This document shows positions 40,299-50,971 of a DNA stretch of 64,000 nucleotides, in pieces (positions within the stretch are counted from its first letter, which is position 1; every line of letters starts with the position of its first letter). The DNA is taken from positions 124,001 through 188,000 of the forward strand of contig NHZP01000070.1 in the NCBI GenBank assembly GCA_003313425.1, given 5' to 3'. The notes below the pieces were generated by a model. The model saw nothing but the letters and a program-made list of their open reading frames with translations. It ran no database searches and was not told the origin of the DNA. This stretch comes from Pseudopyrenochaeta lycopersici. Its lineage: Eukaryota; Ascomycota; Dothideomycetes; Pleosporales; Pseudopyrenochaetaceae. The position numbers and the translations under genes are program-made.

Positions 40299-43200
40299 CA
40301 GTCATCTGCTTGGACTGGACTAACTTGGACTGGACTGGACGGACTGGCTTTCGAACTGGACGTGGACTGGCCTTCCAGTCCAATCAGACTGGACTGGATT
40401 GATGCCCGTGGAGGTCCCGGAGCTCCAGTGGCCTTACCCGAACAGGCAGAACGTGATACACCCGAGGTGGGCGATTTGGTGTTCTCGTTCGGATCGCCAA
40501 ATTCCTAACCAAAGCAGGCTTGGTAGTAGTAGATCTTATCCTGATTAATTCAGACGCGTCCCTTTGTTTGGATGCAGTCGTTCATGGCCTCGTCGTCGCC
40601 CTTGTTGCCGCTGGCTGTCCCTGCATCACCCAATTAGCCATCGAATTGCTCATTGAATCTAACCGCTATGCCACCCACGATATCAAGCTTCCTCGGAATT
40701 GATCAAACAGACGCATCTACCCGTGTTATCCTCGCTCCACCCTCTATTATTCCTGTCACCGATCGAACCCCTGCTACACGCGACGTGGACGAATTCCAAC
40801 ACGACGGTGCTTGGTATGTGCGATGCAGCCATCTTACCCAAAGGCCAGCATCATATAAGAGGCGAACGTCGCCCCAGTGTGCCTGGGGCGAGGATATCAA
40901 GAAGAGGGGCGATCTAACTAAGGATCGTTACTTCTGGTGTTACCTGTGTGAAAAGAAGGCCTGGAAGCAAGAGTTACCCATTGTTTCCACTGGAAACAGT
41001 ACCGCCCTTGATCACCTGTGTAAGAAACACAACATGGACCGTCGAACAGGTGAACTACGAAGTGCACGCCCTGCCTCTCAACCTACGTACGAGGAATACC
41101 CGGATCGGAAGGCGATCGAATTCAGGCGCATATTCAAGGATTTCAAGCAGACCTTGATTCGGTGGATCGTTTGCTGTCATATTGCTTTCTTCCAGCTCGA
41201 AAATGAATACTTCCGAGAGCTCTTGTTCTTCCTTGAGCCAAAGCTCCAAAAGCTTCTTCCAAAGGCGTGTAAGGTTATTCGGCAGTGGGTTATGGAGGAA
41301 TACGAGCACCAGAAGGCCTTATTGATTGAGGAGCTTGAATCGGCACTCAGTCAGATCGCGATTTCTTTCGACCTGTGGACGTCGCCCAGCCAAAAGGCTA
41401 TACTTGGTGTAACTGCCCACTTTATCAATAAGGATTGTAGACGACGGCATGTCCTTCTTGGCCTTCGAGAGCTATTTGGCGAGCACTCTGGAAAGAATCA
41501 AGCAGTCTTGCTGCTTCAGATTATCCGAGAGTATAAAATCCAGGGTCGTATAAGTTATTTTATGGCAGATAACGCTGATAACTGCGATACAGCAATTGAC
41601 GCAGTTCTTCGTGCCCTATATCCAAAGATGTCAGCCAAGCTTCGGAAGCGTCGCCGACTTCGTTGTTTTGGTCATATCTGCAACCTCTGCGCCCAAGCCT
41701 TCATAATTGGTGACGACGCCGAAAAGATATCAAAGGAAATCGACGCGGCTACACGAGATATGAACTTCCGCAGAGTTCAGGAACTGTGGAAGAAGCAAGG
41801 GGCCGTTGGACTTCTTCAGCATCTCGCTCGGTATATTCGATACTCGCCCCAGCGTCGGAACTTCTTCATGGGTATTAGAATGGGTGGTGATCTGGCGAAG
41901 TACGATAAGCTTATGGTAAGTGCTGAGGTGTTCGTTAAGAGGACCTGACGATATTTGCCACTGCACACGGGTTATGCTATATCTGCTGTGCAGAAGTTGC
42001 AAGTAACTAAACAGGACTCCCTGCCTTGTAAAAAAGCGGGGAGTTCTGTATATCTCGTTCTATTGTTGGCAACCCCTAATTTCCTATTCATTTGAGACAA
42101 ATACTAAATCTTTCTTCTCTACACTCAGGTCCTTCAGAACAACCAGACACGCTGGAATTCCTTATTTGCCGCGATAACACGTTTCCTAAACCTCCGCGAA
42201 CGAATACAGCGATTCTGCTTCGAATACCAGGCGCCTCCTGGGTCAAAGCCCTTGATGCCCGACGAACTGCTCAAACCCCATCACTGGGCCGCGCTTGAAC
42301 AGCTACATACGCACCTTGAGAGGTTCTATGAGGCAACTCTCATGGTGGAAGGCAGGAAATCAACGCTGGCAGATCACTTCCAAGTGTTCGATTGGCTAAT
42401 GAACAAAATCGACGATATTCGGAACGATCTCGCTGTAGAGGCGCGTCGTCGCCGAGGGCAGGAGGCACAGGCCTATAAGTACTTATCCGATTGCGCATAC
42501 GCGTCCTGGTTGAAGTGTGAAAAGTACTTCAAATTGATTGATGAGACGCCTGCCTACTACGCCGCAATTATCCTAAACCCAACCTGCAAATTACAATGGT
42601 TTCAAGAAGCCTGGGGTGAGCACGATGAGAAGAAGGAGTGGATTACGATCGTTGATAAGATGGTCAAGGACCTTTGGAAGGAATATAAAGGCAAGAAGGG
42701 TAGAGAGACGAACGATAACATCGTTCGGGGTGCCGAACGAGAGAGGGACGAACTGATATATACCGATGCACGCAGCTACAAGCGGGTCAAATCTAATACG
42801 GGAACAGCAGTGCCGTCTGCTTCGATTGATCACTACGAGGAGTATTTGACAAGTAATCTGCGTCCACTAGGTCCAAGGGAGCAGTTTGATCTAATTGCCT
42901 ACTGGGAGGAACGGCTTGATAGCCAGCCTAATCTAGCTCAATTCGCCCTCGACGTTTTAGCAGCACCAGCTATGAGCGACGAATGCGAACGAATATTTAG
43001 TAGCTGTAAGATCCTTCTACAACCTCGTCGAAGCCGTCTCGCGATGGATACCATTGAGGCAAACGAGTGCCTTCGACACTGGTACGGGCCGCCTGCAAGG
43101 GAAACCTTTGAAGACAGACGCGTGGGAGTGGTGGAAGGAGAGCCAGATGAACAGCCAAATATACTTGAGGGCGATATAGACAGCTGGAGGGCATTCGTGA

Positions 43201-43527
43201 AGCAGACGGCCCAGGCCGATGCTGATGCGATTGCTGAGGAAGAAGCCGTGGAAGAGATTGATGGCGTCAACGTGACACAGGAAGATCTAGATGCGATTGA
43301 ACGGGATGACGACAGTGATACTGGCAGCGAGATTGACGGCTGAGAGGTATATTGGTAAGTTCACTACTCTACCGTGAAATGCCAAGGCTTACTATTTTTA
43401 GTATATAAATATACATTACTAATCGCATCAGTCCTATGGCCAGTCCATTGGACTGCTACTCCGATCCAATTGGACTGGACCGGACTGACACTGAAATCCA
43501 GTCCAGTCCAGTCCAAGCAGATGACTG
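40299..43527 (+). mobile_element. hAT transposon hAT-4a, complete
   Basis: 3,229 bp with inverted repeats starting CAGTCATCTGCTTGGACT at both ends. Subterminal arrays of GGACTGGACT-type motifs lie at both ends. Flanking octamers CTTCTTCT (left) and CTATCCGG (right) differ, so there is no target duplication. A near-identical direct copy lies at 58986-62214. Confidence 0.93.
40668..43343 (+). CDS. hAT-4a transposase
   Basis: Two exons, 40668-41915 and 42129-43343, around a 213-nt intron (donor GTAAGT, acceptor CACTCAG), give an intact 820-aa protein. A BED-like zinc finger (FWCYLCEKKAW with LDHLCKKHNM, ~75-125) is followed by the RNase H-like core: ISFDLWTSPSQKAILGVTAH, YFMADNADNCDT, LRCFGHICNLCAQ, then TRWNSLF after the intron. 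The hAT dimerisation region (LAAPAMSDECERIFSSCKIL) precedes an acidic C-terminus. The second exon starts exactly at the expected homology, which supports the splice choice. It differs from the hAT-4b product by one residue, Thr versus Ile (base 43321 versus 62008). Confidence 0.93.
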
Positions 43528-44101
43528 CTATCCGGTCACGACCAATCTGGAATCGGCCTTGCGTCACCTCAGGAAATGCTTTATCACCGGCGGCGTTTTC
43601 TACTGGATCGATGCCATCTGCATCAACCAAAGAGACCTCGAGGAGAGGGCGGACCAGGTCACCTTGATGGCCCGCATCTTCAGTTCGGCTGCGAGAGTGG
43701 TTGCCTGGCTGGGCGTGGCCGAAGATGCAGAAATGCACAAAGTAGTTGAACGGATATTTAGGTATATGAACATGAGGTTGGACGCATTCAGAGAGTCGTC
43801 TCAGGGGGGTACCGAGTTCTGGAACGAGCTCTCCGGGCAGATGTACGCAACTGCGAACCAAAGTCCAATTATCCGTGCATTCATTCAAGATGTCCGGGAC
43901 AACCTCAGGCGTGTATTCGAAGATATTCAGCCTATTCTTAGAAGATCCTGGTTCCTGAGAATTTGGACGGTCCAGGAAGCCGTCCTCGCGCAAGGCGCTA
44001 TGCTCTTTATGCTTGGGGAGCATATAACGTCAGACGCAGCCATAATACACCAGCTCGAACTGATATCAAAATTCGGAGGGGACCCTTTCGTATCTGAGAA
44101 C
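43528..44101 (+). pseudogene. HET-domain protein fragment
   Basis: A 574-bp island of ~190 codons between hAT-4a and hAT-3. It carries HET-domain signatures: FYWIDAICINQRDLEERADQ, the following ARIFSSAARVVAWLG, and RRSWFLRIWTVQEAVLAQGA. HET proteins act in fungal self/non-self recognition and trigger incompatibility cell death. Both the start and the C-terminal part are missing and neither was found across the adjoining transposons, so this is a stranded piece. Confidence 0.88.
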
Positions 44102-47100
44102 CAGAGATGTCAACAATCAAGCTACAATCAAGCACTTGATTGATTGGCTTGACGATCGTCAATTCGATCAATCCAAGCCTCGTCCTAGTATTTTTGCAAT
44201 CAAATCAAGCCTTAATACGAAGCTTGATTGGTTAGCTTGATTGGCTTGATGTTTTAGTGTTGCGGGAGTGTTCAGCAACATGTTTTAGCTTCGATTTCAA
44301 TGAGGCTACTAAGTTTGCTGTACGAGCGATCTCGCGATACTTTCCTGGTGTTATAGTTAGCTTAGTAAGCATCTCAGCTACCTACCTAAAGCTACTTTAC
44401 GCGTCCATCTTACGCGTCATCTACCTATACTGTCGCCTTTGCCTATATAGACAGTTACTTAGTGGTTTTTTACGCCCCTATTGTTGCTATGCCGCTTAAC
44501 AAAGCCCCTAAACGTCCCCGTAACAGCGCTGCTGTCCCGAACAAGCGCCTAAGGGTCGCTGCTTGTAGCATCGAGTCCCAGCCTGTCGACGTTAATACGA
44601 CCCAGCAACTATCTCAGCGTCTATCGCCGCGCAAAGCACTGACGACTGCCGCGTCTCAGGCTACCGAGCCACCCACCTTTGAGTCGCAGTTGCGCGAGTC
44701 TCAGCCTAACGTTGCGATCGTCACGTCTATTGAGGGCAGCAAGGCTGCAACAGTAGCTACGTTAGAAGATAATAATAATAGTAGTAAGGGCTTTGATGAG
44801 CGCTTTGCAGACGACTTCGAGGGGATTAATTGGTCACGTTTACCTCAATACTGCAAGCCGTTGGCTACGCAGAGGCAGAAAAAGAGCTGGGTATACCTCT
44901 ACGGCTTTCGCGTTGCGCTCATTAAGGACCCAGACCGCACCTTCTTTGTCTGTCGCTATTGTCATGAGCACAAGATTATCGACGCTGGTGGCGGCGGCAT
45001 ATACGAAACAACGCTATCGACGTCGACCTCAGCGCGCCATTTAGAGCAGAATAAACGCGGCCATCGTTACGCAGCTCCAGGCAAAGCGCACGCTGCGACG
45101 AAGGCAGGTAAGAGCGGGCTGCGCGCTGTCTTCAAGGCCGGCAAAGTCAAGGTATCCCAAGACGTTGCCAACGAGCTTGCCGGCTTTAGCATTCAGGATT
45201 TTCGACATGCTGCTGTCGCATGGCTCGTCGAGAACAACCATCCAATTTCTGAGTTTGAGTCCCCCGCGTTTCGACGGCTGCTTGAAGCTGCAAATCCTGA
45301 GGCAGTGGCGGCATTGTGGACCTCCCATGCGAGTGTTTCACGCTTTGTAATGCGCCGTTTCGACTTTATGCAGCCGCAGGTTGTCGCTGAGCTGTCGCAA
45401 TCAATAAGCAAGGTCCACATCAGCTTTGACAGCTGGACGACTAAAGGCGGCAAGCGTGGCTTCTTAGGCGTTGTTGCTCACTACGTTAACAGCGTTGGTG
45501 ACCTTGTAGACGTACCTATCGCGCTGCCGCAGCTGACGGGCGCTCACACTGGCGAGAAGATTGCTGAAGTAGTTAGCAAAACGCTGCAGCAGTTCGGCAT
45601 AAATCCGCGTACAGTTGGCTACTTTATGCTTGACAACGCTACTAACAACGACGCTGCCGTCCTCAAGCTCGCGCAGCAGATGGGCTTCATCGCTCCCCAT
45701 CGCCGCCTCCGTTGCGGCCCTCACATCCTTAACCTCATCGGTCAGACGCTACTCTGGGGTAACAACGACGACGCGTACGACAACGATAGCGGTGAGCTTG
45801 CTGCTGAGAGCGAGTTAATGCGCAAATGGCGCGAGGATGGGCCTTTAGGCGTGCTTCTTAGCGTTATTAACTACATCAAAACGCCGCAACAACATGAGCT
45901 TTTTAAAAACTTTCAGCGCCTCGCTAACGCTGAGCTGCCCACAGATCAACACAGGATACTTGAGCCAATCAAGCCAGTTGTCACGCGCTGGAACTCGTAC
46001 TACTCTGCCTTTGAGCGCGCCGTGGAACTGCAGCCAGCAGTTAACGCCTACGCTAACCACCATATACGCCGCGTGCGAGATGAGGACACGTACGCGATAA
46101 GTCGCGGCAACAAGCTGCCGGAGGCAGCGCCCTGGACGCGATCGGACGGGCTAACAGCCGCCGATTGGGCGGTCGTTACTGAGTACATAGACGTACTAAA
46201 GCCGCTAAAGTTGGCAACAAAGCGGCTTGAAGGTCGCGGCAAAAGTGGCCGTTATGGCGCTATTGCTGAGGTCATCCCAGTCTTTGAGTTTATACTTACT
46301 ACGAGCAGCGCGTCAAGGTGTACGAGGCAGTCGACTATAATGCGCACGACGACGCGCCTGAGGACCATCTCGCGATCAACCTTCGCGCTGCCTGGGCGAA
46401 GGCTAGCGATTACTACAATAAACTCGACCTCTCACCAGCGTACTACGCGGCAACGATACTCCATCCGCGCTATAAAACTTACTGCGACGTTGCCTGGGCT
46501 GACAAGCCTGAGTGGCTGGACGCTAATAATTGCGCGTTCCGCGCGCTTTGGGCTGAATACAACCGCTCACCACGCCTAGTGAGGCGGCCAAAGGTTGTTA
46601 CCAACGATATCGACGAGGCTATTGAAGCCCTCATCGATCCTGAGGCTAGCGCGGCTGCTGAGGACAGCGAGATAGACGAGTTTAATAGGTGGAAGAGGTG
46701 CGAGCCAAGGGTTGAGAAGGGTAGTGATGCCGCAAACTTCCCAATTAAATACTGGGTAAGCTTGCGCGATCGCTACCCTAATCTCTCTAAGATGGCTATC
46801 GACGTCATCTCTATCCCAGCGTCAAGCTGCGAGTGTGAGCGTATGTTCAGCGAGCTTGGCGACCTGCTTGAGCCCCGAAGGCGGAAGATCTCACCCCAGT
46901 TACTGGCTGCTATTCAGTGTATAAGGCGGTGGTATAAGGCTGGCTTTGATCAAGGCAGCAGCGTTGCTACAGCAAGAATAACTGACACTGAAATAGACGC
47001 TATATACAAGTTGTGCTATTGGGGCCAGGAGGTCGAGTAATTAGTATAGCCGAGCGATCTCTACAACAATAAACAATCAAGCCACCGATCAAGCTTCAAG

Positions 47101-47216
47101 CCAAGCCAGCCTCATCTAAGCAATCAAGTCAAACAAGTCAAGCCTAACGACTCCAAATCAAGCCTCAAGCCAAGCCGACGACGAGGGCTTGATCGGCTTG
47201 ATTGTTGACATCTCTG
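44102..47216 (+). mobile_element. hAT transposon hAT-3
   Basis: 3,115 bp, with inverted repeats starting CAGAGATGTCAACAATCAAG at both ends and a subterminal array of CAATCAAGC-type motifs. Flanking octamers CTGAGAAC and GGTGCATT do not match. The left flank is the HET fragment and the right flank a pogo tail. Confidence 0.9.
44489..47040 (+). pseudogene. hAT-3 transposase with one frameshift
   Basis: Homologous to hAT-2 along its length: BED-like finger (FFVCRYCHEHK), core with HISFDSWTTKGGK, GYFMLDNATNND and CGPHILNLIG, then TRWNSYY, and the dimerisation part with ECERMFSELGDLL near 46840. The frame changes once, near 46290-46302 just after PVFEFI, where a single base appears missing, and then reads openly to 47040. 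Everything else is intact, so the loss is recent or a sequence error. The hAT-2 intron position has no intron here. Confidence 0.88.
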
Positions 47217-47618
47217 GGTGCATTCACACGCGTTGCTAGAAGCTCAAGTAGCCAGCCTTGAGCAGGCAAATAAGGCTGCATCGGAGCGAAAATCACGTAA
47301 GAGGAAGCGGATTCAGAAGGGAGGAGACCTATCAAAGGCAGAGGCTGACGAATTAATCGCTCAAAAGGACGCTGAGGCACAAGTAGAGGAGGGAAGGCAG
47401 GAAGGTAGGGCTCAAGCAGGTGCTAGCAGCGTGCGTAAAAGGCATTGTAAGCGCTGCGGCAAGATAGGACACAACTCTCGCACATGTAAGAAGGATATAG
47501 TAGATCTTAGCAATTAATTCTATATACTGCGCAATGCAGTGGCTTATTGTAGTGTTGAGTTATTCGTGTGCAAAGAGTATAACCTTATTGGGGTGCGCCG
47601 TTCGGTTGTGGTTTACGT
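47217..47618 (+). pseudogene. pogo-C-type 3' tail relic with zinc knuckle
   Basis: Reads ASLEQANKAASERKSRKRKR like the pogo-C tail, followed by a CCHC knuckle CKRCGKIGHNSRTC and a terminus-like GTTTACGT before TA at 47619. The rest of the element is absent; hAT-3 abuts its 5' side. Confidence 0.75.
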
Positions 47619-47798
47619 TAGCAACTTCCTAGTTCTCTTAATCTGATGGCATGGATTGTTAGCGGACATCGTAGTGGCTCTTGGGAGTGTGTCTTGACTC
47701 GAAGCGTTCATGAAGGCGAAAACAATGATGGAAAAATAGCGTAGGATTAGACAGAAGGGGTATCTGAATCGCCGATGCCCCTTCACCACAAATGAGGC

Positions 47799-48140
47799 GT
47801 ATCGATAACGGCTGAAAATATTAGCGTCCCATGGACGAACGATATTCGAGCACTACGGCTGTCGCTAAAATCCGCAGAAAAATCATCAGACCACCAGAGC
47901 AACCTCGGCCCGGAAGCAATCGCGGTGAAACTACATCCCGCTGAGGCCAAGAAGACCTACCGGCGCGGGAAGCAAATCAAAACGAAATCGATCAAAGACA
48001 GGGAGTTACGGCACGATCTAAAGACGCTTGAGAATAAGTACCACGGTGCGGCTCTACAAGCCAAGTGGCAAAACGAACCATCACACAAAGGCAGGAGAGT
48101 CGTCAGGAAGGACTTGAAAGAAGCGGACTATCTTAAATAA
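47799..48140 (+). pseudogene. Possible UTP7/WDR46 N-terminal fragment
   Basis: Open frame without an ATG at its head. Residues KKTYRRGKQIKTKSIKDREL and LKTLENKYHGAALQAKW resemble the N-terminal region of the small-subunit processome WD protein UTP7 (consensus: Arg/Lys-rich, KSIKDKKLRxxLKxLExKYKxAALKAK). The WD repeats are absent, and the sequence ends at a stop after KEADYLK. Likely a displaced fragment of the housekeeping gene. The call rests on one short similarity. Confidence 0.45.
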
Positions 48141-48300
48141 GGACTTAACTAAGGATCTAAATATACAAAGCAATGGTTAGACACATGAGTGCCAAGCAGG
48201 CTGGAAACAGGTAGCGTAGGCTGCAGAGAGCTAGTGTAGGCCGTTGTAGCGTGGTGTAGGCTGTAGTGGAGGATCGGTGCCACTCGGTAACGAAATGAGG

Positions 48301-49167
48301 CTACGGAATGATGTCTGAGACTCTTTCTTGATCGTAATACCTTCCTCCCATACTCTCTATAATCTCGCATTTTTCGTCCATAGTGAAGGCTCGAACGAAA
48401 TCCCGCGAAGATATGCCTCCTCCAGGGACGAGTCGTTGTGAAAACTCTTCCGCAATTCTGATAACACACACTCCGCCGCTGCCACGTCGAGTGGGCCATG
48501 CCACAAAGTAGGTGCTATTACGTTCAGGGTGGATCCAGTGTTCCATCCGGTGCGGATACCAGCTCTGGCCCGGATATACTGGTGGGAGCGACCACCATGC
48601 TGCTCCCAAGCCTTCCAGTTGATCACAAAACTGGTCTTCTTTGACTGGGTGATGAGGTGAGGGTCGGTCCGTGTTGTTGAAACGACTGATCTTGAGATAA
48701 TCGAGATCCACAGGTGCGACATGTTGGATCCAGACGCCGCCGCCACTGGGCCAGCATGCCACTCTCGCCGTGCCATCGTCCAGAAGCTCGGAACGTTTCG
48801 TTGGCTCACCAGTAGGGTTATAATCGGCGGTCTTGAAGCAGGCGATTGTCCGGTCCCAGGGCTCGCAGAACTTGAGTCGGTTTCGGCAGGAAGTATAACC
48901 TGAGATAGAGTTTGAAGACACAAGAGATACGCTGCCATTGCGCAAGCATGTGGCTGTATCTTTAAATTCTATCCACCACAACGCAGATTCAGGGTAGAAA
49001 TCGAAGAATATCCAAGCAACGAGCGGTATAAGCAAAATAACTGCGAGAGAACTGCAGCTGGTATGACGGTTTAATCCAGAAGTCCGTTTCACACAGAAAT
49101 TTTGTTTCTGATAGGCTGTACCCTGCACGAAGGCACAGGTTTCTACATCCGGCGACTTCTTCTTCAT
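48301..49167 (-). CDS. Single-pass membrane protein of unknown function
   Basis: Unbroken 288-aa frame without introns. Residues ~41-58 (LAVILLIPLVAWIFFDF) form one hydrophobic segment after a basic, Cys-containing N-terminus, as in a type II membrane protein. The remaining ~230 residues are Trp-, Cys- and Gly-rich (GARVACW-like, GLGAAWWSLPPVYPGQSWYP) and contain several NxS/T sites, so they are probably lumenal or extracellular. I do not recognise the family. It has no mobile-element features, and its length and composition support a real gene. Confidence 0.65.
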   Translation of the reverse strand: MKKKSPDVETCAFVQGTAYQKQNFCVKRTSGLNRHTSCSSLAVILLIPLVAWIFFDFYPESALWWIEFKDTATCLRNGSVSLVSSNSISGYTSCRNRLKFCEPWDRTIACFKTADYNPTGEPTKRSELLDDGTARVACWPSGGGVWIQHVAPVDLDYLKISRFNNTDRPSPHHPVKEDQFCDQLEGLGAAWWSLPPVYPGQSWYPHRMEHWIHPERNSTYFVAWPTRRGSGGVCVIRIAEEFSQRLVPGGGISSRDFVRAFTMDEKCEIIESMGGRYYDQERVSDIIP

Positions 49168-49504
49168 AGTGAGCGCGAATAGGTATTGCTTTAGAGATGA
49201 TCTGGGATGGGTGACAGAACGATTGGGTAGAGATCGAGATATATGAAGGTCGAAAAGTAGATAAATTCCGGCTTACACCAGCCTAATGGGTATTTACGAA
49301 TTTCGTAAGGTTCGAATGGCGATGCCAAAAATAGATCGGTAGAGTCGAGGGCGTTGGAGGTGCTAAGCTACGTAGATACGTGGTGTGACCTAAAGCGCGC
49401 ATGACCTCTCTAGTAGCATTGGCTCGTTTGCGATAAACTTTGCGCAAAACAAAAGACTAAACAAACGGGCAGCAAAGAATACGGCCATGGGCTTGCCAAG
49501 TTCT
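49168..49504. other. Intergenic, upstream of the membrane-protein gene
   Basis: No gene or repeat recognised. Confidence 0.45.
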
Positions 49505-49925
49505 TTTGGGCATGACTGCGCCTCCACGAGAGGGTCAGAGAAAGCGGAGCGGAGAAGATGTGAGCAAACCAGCTGTTAAAGGGCGCAAGATCACACTCCA
49601 GGAACGCGCGGAAGCGCCTGGAAAAGCGATTCAAAAGCAGAAGCAGGCCTCAAATGATCGGCCTTTGGCAGCAAGTTCATCTAAAGAGGTTCGTGGACCA
49701 GATCGCAGTGGATCACACAAGAATGGAGCAGGTTTTGAGAGTGTCAAGGACCGGGCGCAAAATTTCTCCTCCACGGCGATTTTTAGACTAAATAAATAAA
49801 TACATAGATTCTCTAGGTATTATTCTATATGGCTAAAAAGTTCTATATAAATTGGTTACCAGCGTTTCGCTTGTCCGTGCCCATTTTAAAATCCGGCGTT
49901 TGATTTTTGATGGGCGGTCGAAATA
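49505..49925 (+). pseudogene. pogo-G-type 3' tail relic
   Basis: Follows the 3' end of pogo-G (about 19410-19800) closely, including the Lys/Arg-rich tail (GQRKRSGEDVSKPAVKGRK), the GTGTCAAGGACCGGGCGC stretch and the AT-rich 3' untranslated part. The catalytic domain and 5' end are absent. Confidence 0.75.
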
Positions 49926-50197
49926 ACTCAGGGATACAAAGTCTTGCTCGCCCGTGGGGTACAACTCATCGTCTTCCGATTTAAGAATTCGGTGGGTGGG
50001 TGGCGAGTTTCTCAAGTCTCAGTTGGCGGGCATTGCCACCGCCGATGGCGTGCGGCTGGCGACGCTCTCACTAAAACCCATGATCCGGATTGGTTGGAAG
50101 CGGCATAATCCGTTGATCACCAGCCCCAAGCTGAATGAGATCGCTCAACCATTCATGAGACTCCAGGTTCCTTGCTCACTTAGGGCCTGTTCTCTTA

Positions 50198-50695
50198 GGG
50201 CCTGTTCTCTTCGCGCCGGAGGCACCGGTTTGAGGCTTCATTAGGCCTAGAGCCTGCTCCGTAGACATACGCTTACCTTATTTGAAGGCGGTCAGAAGCA
50301 AACTGGAGGTCCAGTTTCCAGCGTCTATTCCTTCCATCAAGGGTAAGGCTTTAACTATTTTCAGCCGCCAAGGCTCCGGTTTGAAACCAGAAGGTTTTTC
50401 TCTGGCTGGAAACCGGAGCCTTCGGTTTGGGCACGTGAGCGCTTGATTCTGCCACTTTTCTGCCAAACCGGAGGCTCCGGTTTCCAGCCAGAGAAAAAAC
50501 CTCTGGTTTCAAACCGGAGCCTTGGCGGCTGAAAATAGTTAAAGCCTTACCCTTGATGGAAGGAATAGACGCTGGAAACTGGACCTCCAGTTTGCTTCTG
50601 ACCGCCTTCAAATAAGGTAAGCGTATGTCTACGGAGCAGGCTCTAGGCCTAATGAAGCCTCAAACCGGTGCCTCCGGCGCGAAGAGAACAGGCCC
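50198..50695. mobile_element. PIF/Harbinger-type palindromic MITE
   Basis: 498 bp made of two near-perfect inverted arms of about 235 bp around a ~28-bp spacer centred near 50446. The ends start GGGCCTGTTCTCTTCGCG and are flanked by TTA on both sides (50195-50197, 50696-50698), the target preference of PIF/Harbinger elements. It has no coding capacity. A further copy of TTAGGGCCTGTTCTC sits just outside the left end at 50180-50194. The arms contain repeated AACCGGAGCC-type motifs. Confidence 0.88.
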
Positions 50696-50971
50696 TTATT
50701 CTTAGCCTGCGAAGAATCGAACTGTCAAGGAATTTCGGTTCCACATACAGGTCCTGTAGAGCTAGGTAGCCTTCAAAGCCCTCGCTCATGCGATTTCTAG
50801 CACATATCCGGGCTGTAAATAGCGTTGCCCACCCTATATTCGATATCGGGACAGCTAGCTGTCGTAATTATATCTCTACAGCCCGACCCTAGGAGGCTCG
50901 TCGTATTTCTACAATACACTTAGGGGAGAGCGGTGTCAGTCAATCAGCGAGATCAGCACGCCTTACTGAAG

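Noticed and set aside
50180..50215. TTAGGG words suggesting telomeric repeats
   Set aside because: Only two copies occur, 15 bp apart, and both belong to the GGGCCTGTTCTC end of the palindromic MITE plus its TTA target.
50278..50611. Two ORFs with related peptides near 50.3-50.6 kb
   Set aside because: They are readings of the two inverted arms of the MITE and have no independent support.
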